From Nipponacmea schrenckii (lineage: Eukaryota > Mollusca > Gastropoda > Lottiidae), in assembly GCA_030562195.1 (NCBI GenBank), contig CM060199.1, positions 9,258,338 through 9,322,337 on the forward strand: DNA of 64,000 bases, given 5' to 3'. The notes beneath the pieces were generated by a model. It searched no databases and was not told where the DNA came from. It saw nothing but the letters and a program-made list of their open reading frames with translations. A program made the translations under genes and the position numbers. Shown here piece by piece: positions 47,091 to 58,544 of the stretch (the stretch's first letter is position 1; each line of letters opens with the position of its first letter).

Positions 47091-48845
47091 TTAGTTTAGA
47101 TTTTTTCTCAGCAGCGCCTTGTGTGGATGTGGATTTCTTTCGACAATTTCATCAACAATTTGTCGATCATGAATATGGATTTTTTCCACATCGACACTAT
47201 TTCTCCAAGATGAATCGCTCAGGTACGATGTTTCCGTACCGCTACTGATGGTCGTGTCTAAACTAGATTGCTTGTCATATCGCCCAGTTCTTCGCCTCGC
47301 ATCTTTCTGGCATGGTGGATATAGGATGACATATTCACTGGCACTGCGGACTGTCTGTACCTCTGGCTTCGAGTATATCTTTCAGACCTTCATTGCCATC
47401 TAATATTGTTTCGCAGTCGTAGTCGTCACAGACTTGACTTGATTCAGGAACAGTACAAAGTTTTCGTTGTTTGTTTTTATCGTTGTTTGACCAGGCGCCA
47501 TTAGTGTTTGGATTTTGATCCATGGCCTGGATTCTCGCAGACTGCGATTGCTTGGTGTGACTCGAACCATTACCGGATCCACCCAGTAGCGACGTACCGT
47601 TCAATAAAATCTTGGAACCCTTGTGAATATGCGTGACATGTGTGACGTGCGTGATGCAAGACACATCAGAAGCGTGATGTTGATTGTGATGTAGGTGAAG
47701 ACCGTTGTTTCGGGACTGTGACATTGACTTCGATCATGTGTACATTTCCTTGTATCGGTTGGCTCTCTCTGTGCATACCCCGTATTTTCCCAACAAGATA
47801 AACACATCCTTTCTGAAGTGTTTCGTCAAGATTACATATAAAAAAGGATTGGCACATGAATTTAATGGGTAGAAGAAGACAAGGAGTATTTTGGAGTTGG
47901 TGATATCAATAAGAGGAAATCCAGCAGAAGCAGTGAGACCAAAAAAAGGCAATAGGTGCCCAACACACAAAATTTGTGAACACGAGAATAGCCATACGTT
48001 TAGCGATTGTAGCATCATTTGTTCTGGCGGTGGTGTTATTCTGTTGAACATTAAAATAAATATTCACATAACAACAGCAAATAACGATGAAAGCAACCCC
48101 ATTTAAAATCAGCAAGGAACAGATGTAACACTTATCCAGTAGATCATTTGCTTCCATTGGTAGGCATATACTGACAGTGCCATATCCACTGATGCCCATT
48201 AATGGTAACGAGGCCATGAATGTCGCATAGCCCCAACCAAATAGCATCAGTAATGAGGCCTGGCGAAGTTTCAATTTCTTAGCATACATGGCATAGCTTA
48301 TAGCATACCATCTTTCAATAGTAATAACAGTTAAAACGAAGATCGACAACTCGCTGGCAAACACAGTTAAGAATCCAGCAACTTGGCATCCGCCATCATT
48401 CTGCCAAGTTATAGCATGGTTGAAATATTCACCAAGAGAATGGACATCCATGGACGCAAAAATCCATCGAAGTTGATATTTGAGTCATGTTCAGACAAGT
48501 TGTTGCTAGACAACGGTTCCAGTGGTCCCAAATGCTCCAATGACCCCCATGCTCCACCTTGAGCCCATTCGGTTATTGGTACTCCTGGTTTTACAGCAGT
48601 CGGTCTTTGAGCTTCGCATTTTTTCCTCACGGTTTCTTGAAACTCGAAGGCTTTCCAAAGCTGCGGATCCTGTTTATCTGGATGCTTGAAAGCACAGCAA
48701 TGATGGGCATAAGTGAGGCGGGCAATTCGTATACGAGAAAACTTCAGAACACTTGGAAAGATCTGTAAAGTCGGCGTGTTCTCTAGATTTAAATCTTCGA
48801 CCGTTGAAAGACCAACAGTTGGTAGATATGATATGAAAACAAAAA
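47091..48845 (-). pseudogene. Glycoprotein-hormone-receptor-like GPCR (LGR type A) pseudogene
   Basis: The minus strand carries, in order, the end of an LRR domain and a hinge (LPTVGL, ARLTYAHHCCAF, KHPDKQDP), then TM3 to TM7: FLTVFASELSIFVLTVITIE with the ERW box, [21 protein letters not shown], and NSCANPFLY (NPxxY-type). These are diagnostic of FSH/LH/TSH-receptor relatives (LGR type A). It is broken in four ways. The hinge runs straight into the first extracellular loop near 48460 with TM1-TM2 missing and the frame changed. A T7 run (plus-strand A7 at 47941-47947) adds one base and shifts frame after WAPIAFF. A TGA lies at 47736-47734 after KEMYT. A further frame change near 47350 precedes the tail, which ends at the TAA 47093-47091. 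No convincing acceptor precedes the first block. LRR exons were not found upstream. Confidence 0.88.
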
Positions 48846-48849
48846 TGAA

Positions 48850-49128
48850 AATGAAAACCGTGTACAGTGTCGCTTCACCAACCAGAATATAAAGACGAAG
48901 TAGATCTGGTTGGATTTTAATTTAGACAATTTCTCAAAGGTTAAGGATTGGAGTATACTTATCATTTTAATATTTTATCTATCTGTCCTGTCCTGAAGCG
49001 ATAATACATGTCTTTTTGACCTTATTGTCGAAATATTTAAATAATTTCAGTTTTTCAGTCGTCTGACTGGTCAATCACTAATATTTACTTTTATAATCCA
49101 ATAAAATTACATTTTGACATTGAAGTTG
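48850..49128. other. Short intergenic gap
   Basis: No gene or repeat recognised between the pseudogene and the foldback-element relic. Confidence 0.4.
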
Positions 49129-49691
49129 ATGTCATCTTGGTCAAGTTCGAAATTGCACTTGACTTAGTCAAAACGCGGATTGTTATTGCGATAGACAATA
49201 CAGTTTTCATCTGATTTTAATGAAATTTGGTGTGAACATTTATTTTGAGGAGAACTTGGATTAGACCTAAATAATCTTAGAGTTTATCCTGTGTTAAAAC
49301 AGAAAATATATTTTTAAGTGGGCGTATCTTGCTAGGCAACCACTTGTTAAGGGTGGTGAATGTCTCAGTTTTTAGCGAGTTGGACTGTCATCTGCTTGGC
49401 GACTATTATTTATTCCTTGAATTATCACCTAGGTGAAAATAATTTCCAACAAGGTGAAAATTGAAGTTTTTAATTATTTATTCCTTGAATTATCACCTAG
49501 GTGAAATTTATTTTCACCATGGTGGAAATTGAAGTTTATAATTATTTATTCGTTGAATTATCACCTTGGTGGAAATTATTTTCACCATGGTGAAAATTGA
49601 AGTTTTTAATTAAAATTAATTTTCACCTAGGTGAAAAGTAAAAGTTTTTAATTCCAAATTAAAATTTAAAATGTCGTATGTGAGCCACCGT
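49129..49691. mobile_element. Truncated relative of the 59-kb foldback element
   Basis: It contains the same parts as the 59.0-61.85 kb element: a 'cttgacttagtcaaaacgcg' satellite piece, the tRNA-like 'gcgagttggactgtcatctg' segment, and four units of the palindromic array (CACCTAGGTG, CACCATGGTG). The right terminus 'gtgagccaccgt' ends at 49691. No matching left terminus (ACGGTGGCT) was found, so the left side is lost. In this copy the SINE segment is uninterrupted. Confidence 0.75.
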
Positions 49692-49904
49692 ACAAATTAT
49701 TATTTTTGTATACAAATGTCAATTTTCGACGACAAATCTTGACTTTAACGTACAAATTAAGAATTTAGTATTTAGAAATAAGAAATAGCAACGAAGAACA
49801 TTGAATAAAAGCCATTCCGCCTTCCATAAGCAATGGCATTGAAAAAAATATTCAATGAATGTTTTTTGTGTTATTGTCCAAATTATTATTCAAATTCAAT
49901 ACTG

Positions 49905-49945
49905 CAGGTGGGCGTATATTACCTTGCCTAGCAAGCTATTTTTGT
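49905..49945. repeat. Isolated end fragment of the satellite-cored repeat family
   Basis: 'aggtgggcgtatattacctt' followed by 'gcctagcaagctat' matches the right end of the 40-kb element. No core units accompany it. Confidence 0.6.
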
Positions 49946-50089
49946 TTGTCTGCAAATCTTTCTTACGCTACTTGGTAACCTCGAGTTGCTCAAGCTATAC
50001 ACTGGGAAATAAGACCTTCCATGTTTCAGTTGCTATTTCTTACTAGAAAACTTCCCACTTCCCATTGTAAATAAAAATATACAATAAAG

Positions 50090-50790
50090 GACATATTGAA
50101 AAACATAGCTGTGTAAAATCTTGTATTGTATTGATAGGCCTATGGTAATGTACAATTTAAAATTGTTTTTGTTTGATGATAACAGAATGTGTATACATTA
50201 TGTATTTAATATGGTTATTATAAAGTGAATGTTATTGTTTGTAACTGTAATACAATTAAGAGAGAGATTAGCAGAGAATTGACTATAAGCACAAGTTATA
50301 AGGTCTTTACGGTTCTTTATTTTATTGATTGAAAGTATTATTGTTTAAAATTTACACTGGATATTGACTAAATCTGTTTCAATATGTCTTAGCTTTTATT
50401 ATAATTTAGCTTTTCTTAAAACTAAAGCACTGCCAACAATTATCCTTGTGGATTCTAGAGTTTGAGTGTGCAATGTTAATGTGGCTTATATTTCTGGAAA
50501 CTGTATTTTCAGTATTGTGGAAGGGAAAATTTTGTCCTAGCTATGAATTGCTCAACTAGAATTTATCCAAGATATTAGTATATTGAATGATGTATAAACT
50601 AATACTAATTCTCGCTATTGAGTTAAGGTCAATATAATTTGTAAATGAGAACTATTTTTGTAATTATATTAACCATGTATCTAGTATTAAATGATGTTTT
50701 ACAATAAAATATCATCATTATATCTGATCTTTATTTACTTCTCTTCATGTATTGTTTGTATTTTGATGCAAGGAATAAGTTCATGAACCA
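50090..50790 (+). repeat. Duplicated copy of the GTF2A1 3' end
   Basis: Nearly the same as 43705-44400, including 'gctgtgtaaaatcttgtatt', 'gtgtgcaatgttaatgtggc' and 'ttttacaataaaatatcatc'. It carries a copy of the poly(A) signal near 50702 but no GTF2A1 coding exon, so it is a non-coding duplicate. Confidence 0.9.
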
Positions 50791-51439
50791 GGAGACCAAT
50801 AACAGAACAGACCATATATTTTATATTGAGAAAAACCCTTTGTCTATGTTCAGGGTATTGTGTTTTGAAGGTCTGCAAAAGATATGTTATCTTGTATGGA
50901 TGAGATACTTCTACACATGCTCGGGGTATTGATTTAAATTTATATAAAGAAATTTATATGTAAAGAAGCCAACGAGCCTCAGGGGGGCTCTTGCTAAGGT
51001 CGGGGTCTTGTTCTTGGCGTTGTCTAAGCCTAGGGCCTTTCTTTGTCTGTAGTCGGAACTTTATGTCTAAAATCAGACCAAGTGCCGTTAGACCTTGTGC
51101 TTGCTCTATCTAAAGTTATGATTTGTGTTTGTTCTGTCTTAAAGTAAGATCAGGACCTTGTACTTGCTCTGTCTTAAGTCACGGTCGTTTTGTTTTCTTT
51201 ATCTAAAGACACGAGTTGCTGTTTACGGTGACTATGTGAAAATCCATACAGAAAATAATAACTAGGGCGACATCGTGAGGGTCTTAAATAAAAATACTAA
51301 TTTGAAATAATATATTATGTTTATTCAAAATAATAAATTCCAAAAGGTCTTTTACAGACATGAATATGACATCAAAAATATTAATAGTCTAGTAGTAAGT
51401 CAAATCTTCAATTCCATTTTATTCGCTCTTCACTCTTTC

Positions 51440-52265
51440 TTAGATCTGAAAAAGGCTGTTATGCAGGTCAAAGGTCGAGCTACTATTTTCTTTAATTCTC
51501 TTAAATTCTGTCTTAACCTTTGTAGTCTCATTGGTTTCTTTACTGAAAAGATAAAATATTTCATTTTAAATTAATAATGACTCTTTTGAAAGTGAAATGT
51601 TCTTATAGAAAAGTCTTTTAAAGAATATATTACGGCATCAGTGTTCCGGACCTGGAAGCTAATACGCGAAAATGGCCCCGGAAACAGTATTATTTCTTCT
51701 AACTGTATCAGTTAAAAACTTGATGCACTTGTAAATATTCAAAATTATACTAACTTTTCATGTTTCCAGTCTCTTCTCTTGAATAGACACCCTCAATTTT
51801 TAAATCGTTTTTGGAAACATCTTTAATTTCGGATCTGTTGATGACGTATTTAGAGACATCGAGAGGTGTTTTTGGTTGTATCAGATATTTTGATAAGTCT
51901 AAATATAGATTCTTTCGTTGTAATTTCTTTACTAGTTCTTCATCAGCATGTCCTGGAGATCCGACTGGAACATTTTCATATGTTTCTGGACTAATTCGAA
52001 AAATTCCTACTTCGTCTGAAGCCGATGGAATTCTGGTAGTTATCTTTATCATGGTAACTGAAACAGAATACAAGGATTGAAGATCTTAGTAACATGTATC
52101 AAAAATTGAAAATCTACTTTAAGCCTTTGTCAAAATGGGTAAGATTATAAATTGGGAAAATTTTCAAAGACATCACGATCATAAAACTTTCAAAGAGTTT
52201 TAATTTGCCATAAACTTGGATGAAATTGCGCACATAACAGACAGACAATACAGATTTGTTAAGAA
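51440..52265 (-). CDS. Small unassigned gene, copy B (134 residues)
   Basis: Same architecture as copy A: coding exons 52052-51751 and 51542-51440 (TAA), with a non-coding exon upstream ending at a gtgagt donor near 52265. The N-terminus MIKITTRIPSASDEVGIFR and the block NLYLDLSKYLIQPKT are shared with copy A. The central segment is shorter and different (SPETYENVPVGSPGHADEEL). The second exon differs from copy A by a few substitutions but keeps frame, stop and STFDLHNSLFQ. Function unknown. Confidence 0.65.
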
Positions 52266-52393
52266 CTCACCTTAATACACAAAATTCTTGAAAATTATCA
52301 GGAATATTTGATATTTCTTTGAAAATTATCAGAGAAAGTGAAAATCCTGCTATTTCTGTTGAAATTCAGAACAATCAGTGATGACAATTGAAA

Positions 52394-52401
52394 TGACGTC
52401 A
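52394..52401. promoter_or_regulatory. CRE palindrome TGACGTCA upstream of copy B
   Basis: Same site and spacing as in copies A and C, followed by 'attccatgacgttatt', which holds another CRE half-site. Confidence 0.6.
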
Positions 52402-52489
52402 TTAGAATAATTCCATGACGTTATTATGATGTATAGCATTTTGAACCTCCTATTAGTGAATACTATTGCATGTTTTATCAATATGAAGC

Positions 52490-53090
52490 AATAGAAACAA
52501 GTTCTCAAGAGTTTCTCTTCATATATGAACAGATAAACTAGACAGTGAAATTTGACTTAAAGCCTTCTTTTAACACTTTTCTTTGAACTTTTGATCATGA
52601 ACTGTGCCAGGAACTGTAGCTAATCGAAAGGGTCTGGTAAGGTAGTCTGGATAAATGACGCTGGCGTGTTCCTCATTGTACACTGTATAGAACTAAAAGT
52701 ACTGTAGCAGGCAGAGTTTGCATTCTAGGAAGTTAAACTTTACATCAGATGGATTGGTGCCAGCAGTCCAAATTGCAATTTTTTATTTCTGATCATTTTC
52801 AAACGACGGGCTGTAAGAGAAATGGTCTGCAACTCAACCTGTGCAGTTAATCACTATAGGACCATAATTACTAGTATGATTTTTAAATTGATAAAATTTT
52901 ATCAGCTTCGGGGGGTCGTTCTGAACCTGTGCAGCTAATCACTATAGGACCATAATTACTAGTATGATTTTTAAATTGATAAAATTTATCAGCTTCGGGG
53001 GGTCGTTTTGCCCTAACTCATTTCCAAATTTTCAGTAATTTTTTTTTTTTGAATGAATGGGACCCCTTGACCTCGGCTAGTGTTTTAAAA
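52490..53090. other. Spacer with an 84-bp direct duplication
   Basis: Two adjacent copies of a segment starting 'aacctgtgcag' and ending 'cttcggggggtcgtt' lie at about 52838-52922 and 52924-53008. The same pair recurs at 55928-56100. No gene seen. Confidence 0.8.
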
Positions 53091-53094
53091 GTCT

Positions 53095-54150
53095 TTTTTT
53101 GTGACCTATGCCAGTGTTTCAGTACAGTTTTTACTTGGTGACCTATGGCAGTGTTTCAGTACAGTTTTTACTTGGTGACCAGTGTGGCCAGTATTTCAGT
53201 ACAGTTTTTACTTGGTGACCTATGCCAGTGTTTCAGTACAGATTTTTACTTGGTGACCTATGCCAGTGTTTCAGTACAGTTTTTTACTGGGTGACCTATG
53301 CCAGTGTTTCAGTACAGTTTTTACTTGGTGACCTATGCCAGTGTTTCAGTACAGTTTTTACTGGGTGACCTATGCCAGTGTTTCAGTACAGATTTTTACT
53401 TGGTGACCTATGCCAGTGTTTCAGTACAGATTTTTACTGGGTGACCTATGCCAGTGTTTCAGTACAGTTTTTACTTGGTGATCTATGCCAGTGTTTCAGT
53501 AGTTTTTTACTGGGTGACCTATGCCAGTGTTTCAGTACAGTTTTTTACTGGGTGACCTATGCCAGTGTTTCAGTAGTTTTTTACTGGGTGACCTATGCCA
53601 GTGTTTCAGTACAGTTTTTTACTGGGTGACCAGTGTGGCCAGTGTTTCAGTACAGTTTTCACTTGGTGACCTATGCCAGTGGTTCAGTACAGTTTTTTAC
53701 TGGGTGACCTATGTCAGTGTTTCAGTACAGTTATTATGTGGTGACCTATGCCAGTGTTTCAGTAAAGTTTTTTACTGGGTGACCTATGCCAGTGGTCCAG
53801 TACAGTTTTTTACTTGGTGACCTATTGGATAGTGTTTCAGTACAGTTTTTACTTGGTGACCTATTGACCAGTGTGTCAGTACAGTTTTTACTTGGTGACC
53901 TACTGGACAGTGTGTCAGTACAGTTTTTACTTGGTGACGTATTGACCAGTGTGTCAGTACAGTTTTTACTGGGTGACCTATGACAGTGTTTCAGTACAGT
54001 TTTTATTTGGTGACCTATTGGACAGTGTTTAGGTACAGTTTTTACTTGGTGACCTATTGGCCAGTGTTTGGGTACAGTTTTTATTTGGTGACCTATTGGA
54101 CAGTATTTCGGTACAGTTTTTACTTGGTGACCTATTGGCCAGTTTTTCAG
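53095..54150. repeat. 37-bp minisatellite, array 2
   Basis: Nearly thirty tandem units of 'gtgtttcagtacagttttta' + 'cttggtgacctatgcca'. The right part uses a variant 'cctattggacagtgtt'. It is related to the GTF2A1 3'-UTR array at 42.0 kb. The open frames through it are products of the repeat. Confidence 0.95.
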
Positions 54151-54545
54151 TATATTAACAGTCTAGAATCTATGGTTTCTATCTACTAGGGACACGATCG
54201 GGATCGGGTGGTATTGAAAGAGTATGATTTGTGTTTGTTCTGTCTTAAAGTAAGATCAGGACCTTGTACTTGCTCTGTCTTAAGTCACGGTCGTTTTGTT
54301 TTCTTTATCTAAAGACACGAGTTGCTGTTTACGGTGACTATGTGAAAATCCATACAGAAAATAATAACTAGAGCAACATCGTGAGGGTCTTAAATAAAAA
54401 TACTAATTTGAAATAATATATTATGTTTATTCAAAATAATAAATTCCAAAAGGTCTTTTACAGACATGAATATGACATCAAAAATATAAATAGTCTAGTA
54501 GTAAGTCAAATCTTCAATTCCATTTTATTCGCTCTTCACTCTTTC

Positions 54546-55370
54546 TTAGATCTGAAAAAGGCTGTTATGCAGGTCAAAGGTCGAGCTACTATTTTCTTTA
54601 ATTCTCTTAAATTCCGTCTTAACCTTTGTAGTCTCATTGGTTTCTTTACTGAAAAGATAAAATATTTCATTTTAAATTAATAATGACTCTTTTGAAAGTG
54701 AAATGTTCTTATAGAAAAGTCTTTTAAAGAATATATTACGGCATCAGTGTTCCGGACCTGGAAGCTAATACGCGAAAATGGCCTCGGGAACAGTCTTATC
54801 TACTAACTGCATCAGTTAAAAACTTGATGCACTTGTAAATATTCAAAATTATACTAACTTTTCATGTTTCCATTCTCTACTCTTGAATGGACACCCTCAA
54901 TTTTTAAATCGTTTTTGGAAACATCTTTAATTTCGGATCTGTTAATGACGTATTTAGAGACATCGAGAGGTGTTTTTGGTTGTATCAGATATTTTGATAA
55001 GTCTAAATATAGATTCTTTCGTTGTAATTTCTTTACTAGTTCTTCATCAGCATGTCCTGGAGATCCGACTGGAACATTTTCATATGTTTCTGGACTAATT
55101 CGAAAAATTCCTACTTCGTCTGAAGCCGATGGAATTCTGGTAGTTATCTTTATCATGGTAACTGAAACAGAATACAAGGATTGAAGATCTTAGTAACATG
55201 TATCAAAAATTGAAAATCTACTTTAAGCCTTTGTCAAAATGGGTAAGATTATAAATTGGGAAAATTTTCAAAGACATCACGATCTTTAAACTTTCAAAGA
55301 GTTTTAATTTGCCATAAACTTGGATGAAATTGCGCATATAACAGACAGACAATACAGATTTGTTAAGAAC
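54546..55370 (-). CDS. Small unassigned gene, copy C (134 residues)
   Basis: Coding exons 55156-54855 and 54648-54546 (TAA), with the same upstream non-coding exon and donor near 55370. Exon 2 is identical in protein to copy B except near its end (HSRVENGN instead of YSREETGN). The CRE is at 55498-55505. All three copies are open and in phase, which argues against simple decay. Function unknown. Confidence 0.65.
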
Positions 55371-55497
55371 TCACCTTAATACACAAAATTCTTGAAAATT
55401 ATCAGGAATATTTGATATTTCTTTGAAAATTATCAGAGAAAGTGAAAATCCTGCTATTTCTGTTGAAATTCAGAACAATCAGTGATGACAATTGAAA

Positions 55498-55505
55498 TGA
55501 CGTCA
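55498..55505. promoter_or_regulatory. CRE palindrome TGACGTCA upstream of copy C
   Basis: Conserved position relative to the first-exon donor, as in copies A and B. Confidence 0.6.
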
Positions 55506-56194
55506 TTAGAATAATTCCATGACGTTATTATGATGTATAGCATTTTGAACCTCCTATTAGTGAATACTATTGCATGTTTTATCAATATGAAGCAATAGAA
55601 ACAAGTTCTCAAGAGTTTCTCTTCATATATGAACAGATAAACTAGACTGTGAAATTTGACTTAAAGCCTTCTTTTAACACTTTTCTTTGAACTTTTGATC
55701 ATGAACTGTGCCAGGAACTGTAGCTAATCGAAAGGGTCTGGTAAGGTAGTCTGGATAAATGACGCTGGCGTGTTCCTCATTGTACACTGTATAGAACTAA
55801 AAGTACTGTAGCAGGCAGAGTTTGCATTCTAGGAAGTTAAACTTTACATCAGATGGATTGGTGCCAGCAGTCTTTTTATTTCTGATCATTTTCAAACGAC
55901 GGGCTGTAAGAGAAATGGTCTGCAACTCAACCTGTGCAGTTAATCACTATAGGACCATAATTACTAGTATGATTTTTAAATTGATAAAATTTTATCAGCT
56001 TCGGGGGGTCGTTCTGAACCTGTGCAGCTAATCACTATAGGACCATAATTACTAGTATGATTTTTAAATTGATAAAATTTATCAGCTTCGGGGGGTCGTT
56101 TTGCCCTAACTCATTTCCAAATTTTCAGTAATTTTTTTTTTTTGAATGAATGGGACCCCTTGACCTCGGCTAGTGTTTTAAAAGTCTTTTTTTG

Positions 56195-57030
56195 TGACCT
56201 ATGCCAGTGTTTCAGTACAGTTTTTACTTGGTGACCTATGCCAGTGTTTCAGTACAGTTTTTACTTGGTGACCAGTGTGGCCAGTATTTCAGTACAGTTT
56301 TTACTTGGTGACCTATGCCAGTGTTTCAGTACAGATTTTTACTTGGTGACCTATGCCAGTGTTTCAGTAGTTTTTTACTGGGTGACCTATGCCAGTGTTT
56401 CAGTACAGTTTTTACTTGGTGACCTATGCCAGTGTTTCAGTAGTTTTTTACTGGGTGACCTATGCCAGTGTTTCAGTACAGTTTTTTACTGGGTGACCAG
56501 TGTGGCCAGTGTTTCAGTACAGTTTTCACTTGGTGACCTATGCCAGTGGTTCAGTACAGTTTTTTACTGGGTGACCTATGTCAGTGTTTCAGTACAGTTA
56601 TTATGTGGTGACCTATGCCAGTGTTTCAGTAAAGTTTTTCACTGGGTGACCTATGCCAGTGTTTCAGTAAAGTTTTTCACTGGGTGACCTATTGGATAGT
56701 GTTTCAGTACAGTTTTTACTTGGTGACCTATTGACCAGTGTGTCAGTACAGTTTTTACTTGGTGACCTACTGGACAGTGTGTCAGTACAGTTTTTACTTG
56801 GTGACGTATTGACCAGTGTGTCAGTACAGTTTTTACTGGGTGACCTATGACAGTGTTTCAGTACAGTTTTTATTTGGTGACCTATTGGACAGTGTTTAGG
56901 TACAGTTTTTACTTGGTGACCTATTGGCCAGTGTTTCGGTACAGTTTTTATTTGGTGGCCTATTGGACAGTGTTTCGGTACAGTTTTTACTTGGTGACCT
57001 ATTGGCCAGTTTTTCAGTATATTAACAGTC
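56195..57030. repeat. 37-bp minisatellite, array 3
   Basis: Same unit and variant order as the 53.1-54.15 kb array but with fewer units. It ends in the same unique sequence ('aacagtctagaatctatggt'). Confidence 0.95.
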
Positions 57031-57427
57031 TAGAATCTATGGTTTCTATCTACTAGGGACACGATCGGGATCAGATGGTATTGAAAGAGTATTTTTGAAG
57101 GTCTTGTTCTGTCTTAATTGAACTAATAGTATATTTTTTCCCCAGAACCAGCACTTAGTGTTTGTTTCTTAAAGTGAAAATAAAGACAAAAGCAACATAT
57201 TTAACCTAAATTCCCCAGATGTTTTAATCAAATAAGAATATTAATTTCAAAATTTTATCCAAATATAAAATATCCATTATGACATATACAGATATAAATA
57301 TTTCAAAATATTCTTTTATCCAAAATAAAAATATACAAAAGGTTGCGTTAAAATAAATATATATTTCATCTCACAATAAAAATAATAATCCGTCGATCTA
57401 TAAATTCAATTTTATTCTCTGACAGAC

Positions 57428-57521
57428 TTAGGTTTGAAACAGACTGTTATGCAGGTCAAAGGTCGAGCTACTCTTTTCTTCAATTATTTTAAAAATGTTC
57501 TTAATTTTGTTGATTTCTTTT
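57428..57521 (-). pseudogene. Orphan last exon of the small gene, copy D
   Basis: The minus-strand acceptor 'tcattacag' leads into a frame KEINKIKNIFKIIEEK followed by SSSTFDLHNSLFQT and TAA. It is clearly diverged from copies A-C, yet frame, stop and C-terminal motif are kept and several changes are synonymous. No partner coding exon is found upstream, where a TTAA MITE lies from 57656. It is probably a relic, or an exon of a gene whose other parts I cannot recognise. Confidence 0.6.
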
Positions 57522-57655
57522 CTGTAATGATAAAATATTTCGTTTCGTAAAGTAAAGTACTCGTCGGATAATAGAAGGATATTGTAAGTTAAAACTTTTA
57601 GAGAATATATTGACCCCGAATTTTATATGATATGACCCGAATCGATTTTTTTTAA

Positions 57656-58440
57656 AGGGATAATAGGCGTTAGAATACACTCGTCCTACGGCTTCTATTT
57701 GTGTTTAATATTGACTCGTAGTTAAATAAGTATGCACTTTACCAAATTTTTAAAAAGCGACAATAAAAATATATACGGAATTTTTAAAAAAAGTGAGCCA
57801 GCGACGATTCCATTCAGTTTGAGAATAAAAGCATCTGGTAAATCAACGCTAAAATATCATTGTGCAATTCAACAGTACATATAGACCAGTAAAACATTTT
57901 ATGCTAATGATTGTAGTTCGTTCTATTTTTAGAAATCCTCTTTCTCCCTTCCTTTGGGGGTTTTTGCATGCCCATTTTTGACTAATTTTTGGTCTAGATT
58001 TGAAATTTGATGTCTGAAATTGCATTTTCTGTCAGAATTTCTGAGATAATGAGAAATTTACTTGGCGGAAGGTTATTTCTAAAAATAGTGGTTTTGTGTG
58101 CAGTGACAGTCAAGCGGATGTTGATAAAATGTAGTGGTTTACTTTCATTTTGTTTAGTTCAAAATTTTCATGGTCATGCTATATTGAAATTTCGTACAGA
58201 AACCAAGTATTGGCCAGGCTTTCATGTGACATACAGGAAAGCTTTCAACGAGATTTCTGGAAAAAGTTATGGAAGGTTGAATTTCGTGATGTAACATTGA
58301 AACAGATGGCAAATGAATTGGCGGACTGAGTCCGGATCAGGGACGCGTGAAATCCCACATGTTAGAGTTACTTCCCTTTATATTTACACAATTTGAAAGT
58401 CGCTGATTGGAAGTATTAAGCGATTTATAATTAATTAAAT
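57656..58440. mobile_element. Second TTAA MITE copy, interrupted and missing its right end
   Basis: Starts with the same TIR as the 21.9-kb MITE (AGGGATAATAGGCGTTAGAA) after TTAA at 57652-57655, in opposite orientation. The match continues to 'aattcaacagta' near 57875, breaks for about 450 bp, resumes at 'gacgcgtgaaa' near 58341, then fades near 58420. The extra segment is either an insertion here or a deletion in the first copy. Confidence 0.8.
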
Positions 58441-58544
58441 CTCTACACGGGTGTGTACAAAACGAAGACCCAAAGACCGAAGACCTAAAAAAGGAAGACC
58501 CCACGAGGAAAAAAAACGAAGACCTAAAAAAGGAAGACCCCACG

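Larger units (their letters stand above)
51123..57065. repeat. Tandem segmental duplication, two copies of about 3 kb
   Basis: 51123-54190 and 54228-57065 match along their lengths, with a shift of about 3105 bp at the small gene and about 2867 bp at the end, because the minisatellite inside differs in unit number. Each copy has small gene, unique spacer, a doubled roughly 84-bp segment ('aacctgtgcagttaatcact' type) and 37-bp array. Identity is high enough that this could be recent, or an unmerged haplotype in the assembly. Confidence 0.9.

Noticed and set aside
47906..48451. Calling the GPCR region a functional receptor
   Set aside because: TM1-TM2 are missing and there are at least two frame changes and a stop.
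51317..51574. Plus-strand 85-codon frame shared by copies B and C (also 54423-54680)
   Set aside because: It overlaps the last exon of the minus-strand gene, and in copy D the pattern of changes keeps the minus-strand frame, not this one.
52848..52862. 'taatcactatagga' resembling a phage T7 promoter
   Set aside because: Only a partial match, repeated as part of an 84-bp duplicate; coincidence.
53372..54189. Plus-strand frames through the 37-bp arrays, also at 56238-57056
   Set aside because: They are translations of the repeat in shifting phase (37 is not a multiple of three), with no start context or domain.
58007..58294. 95-codon plus-strand frame inside the interrupted MITE
   Set aside because: No recognisable domain or splice context; likely chance.
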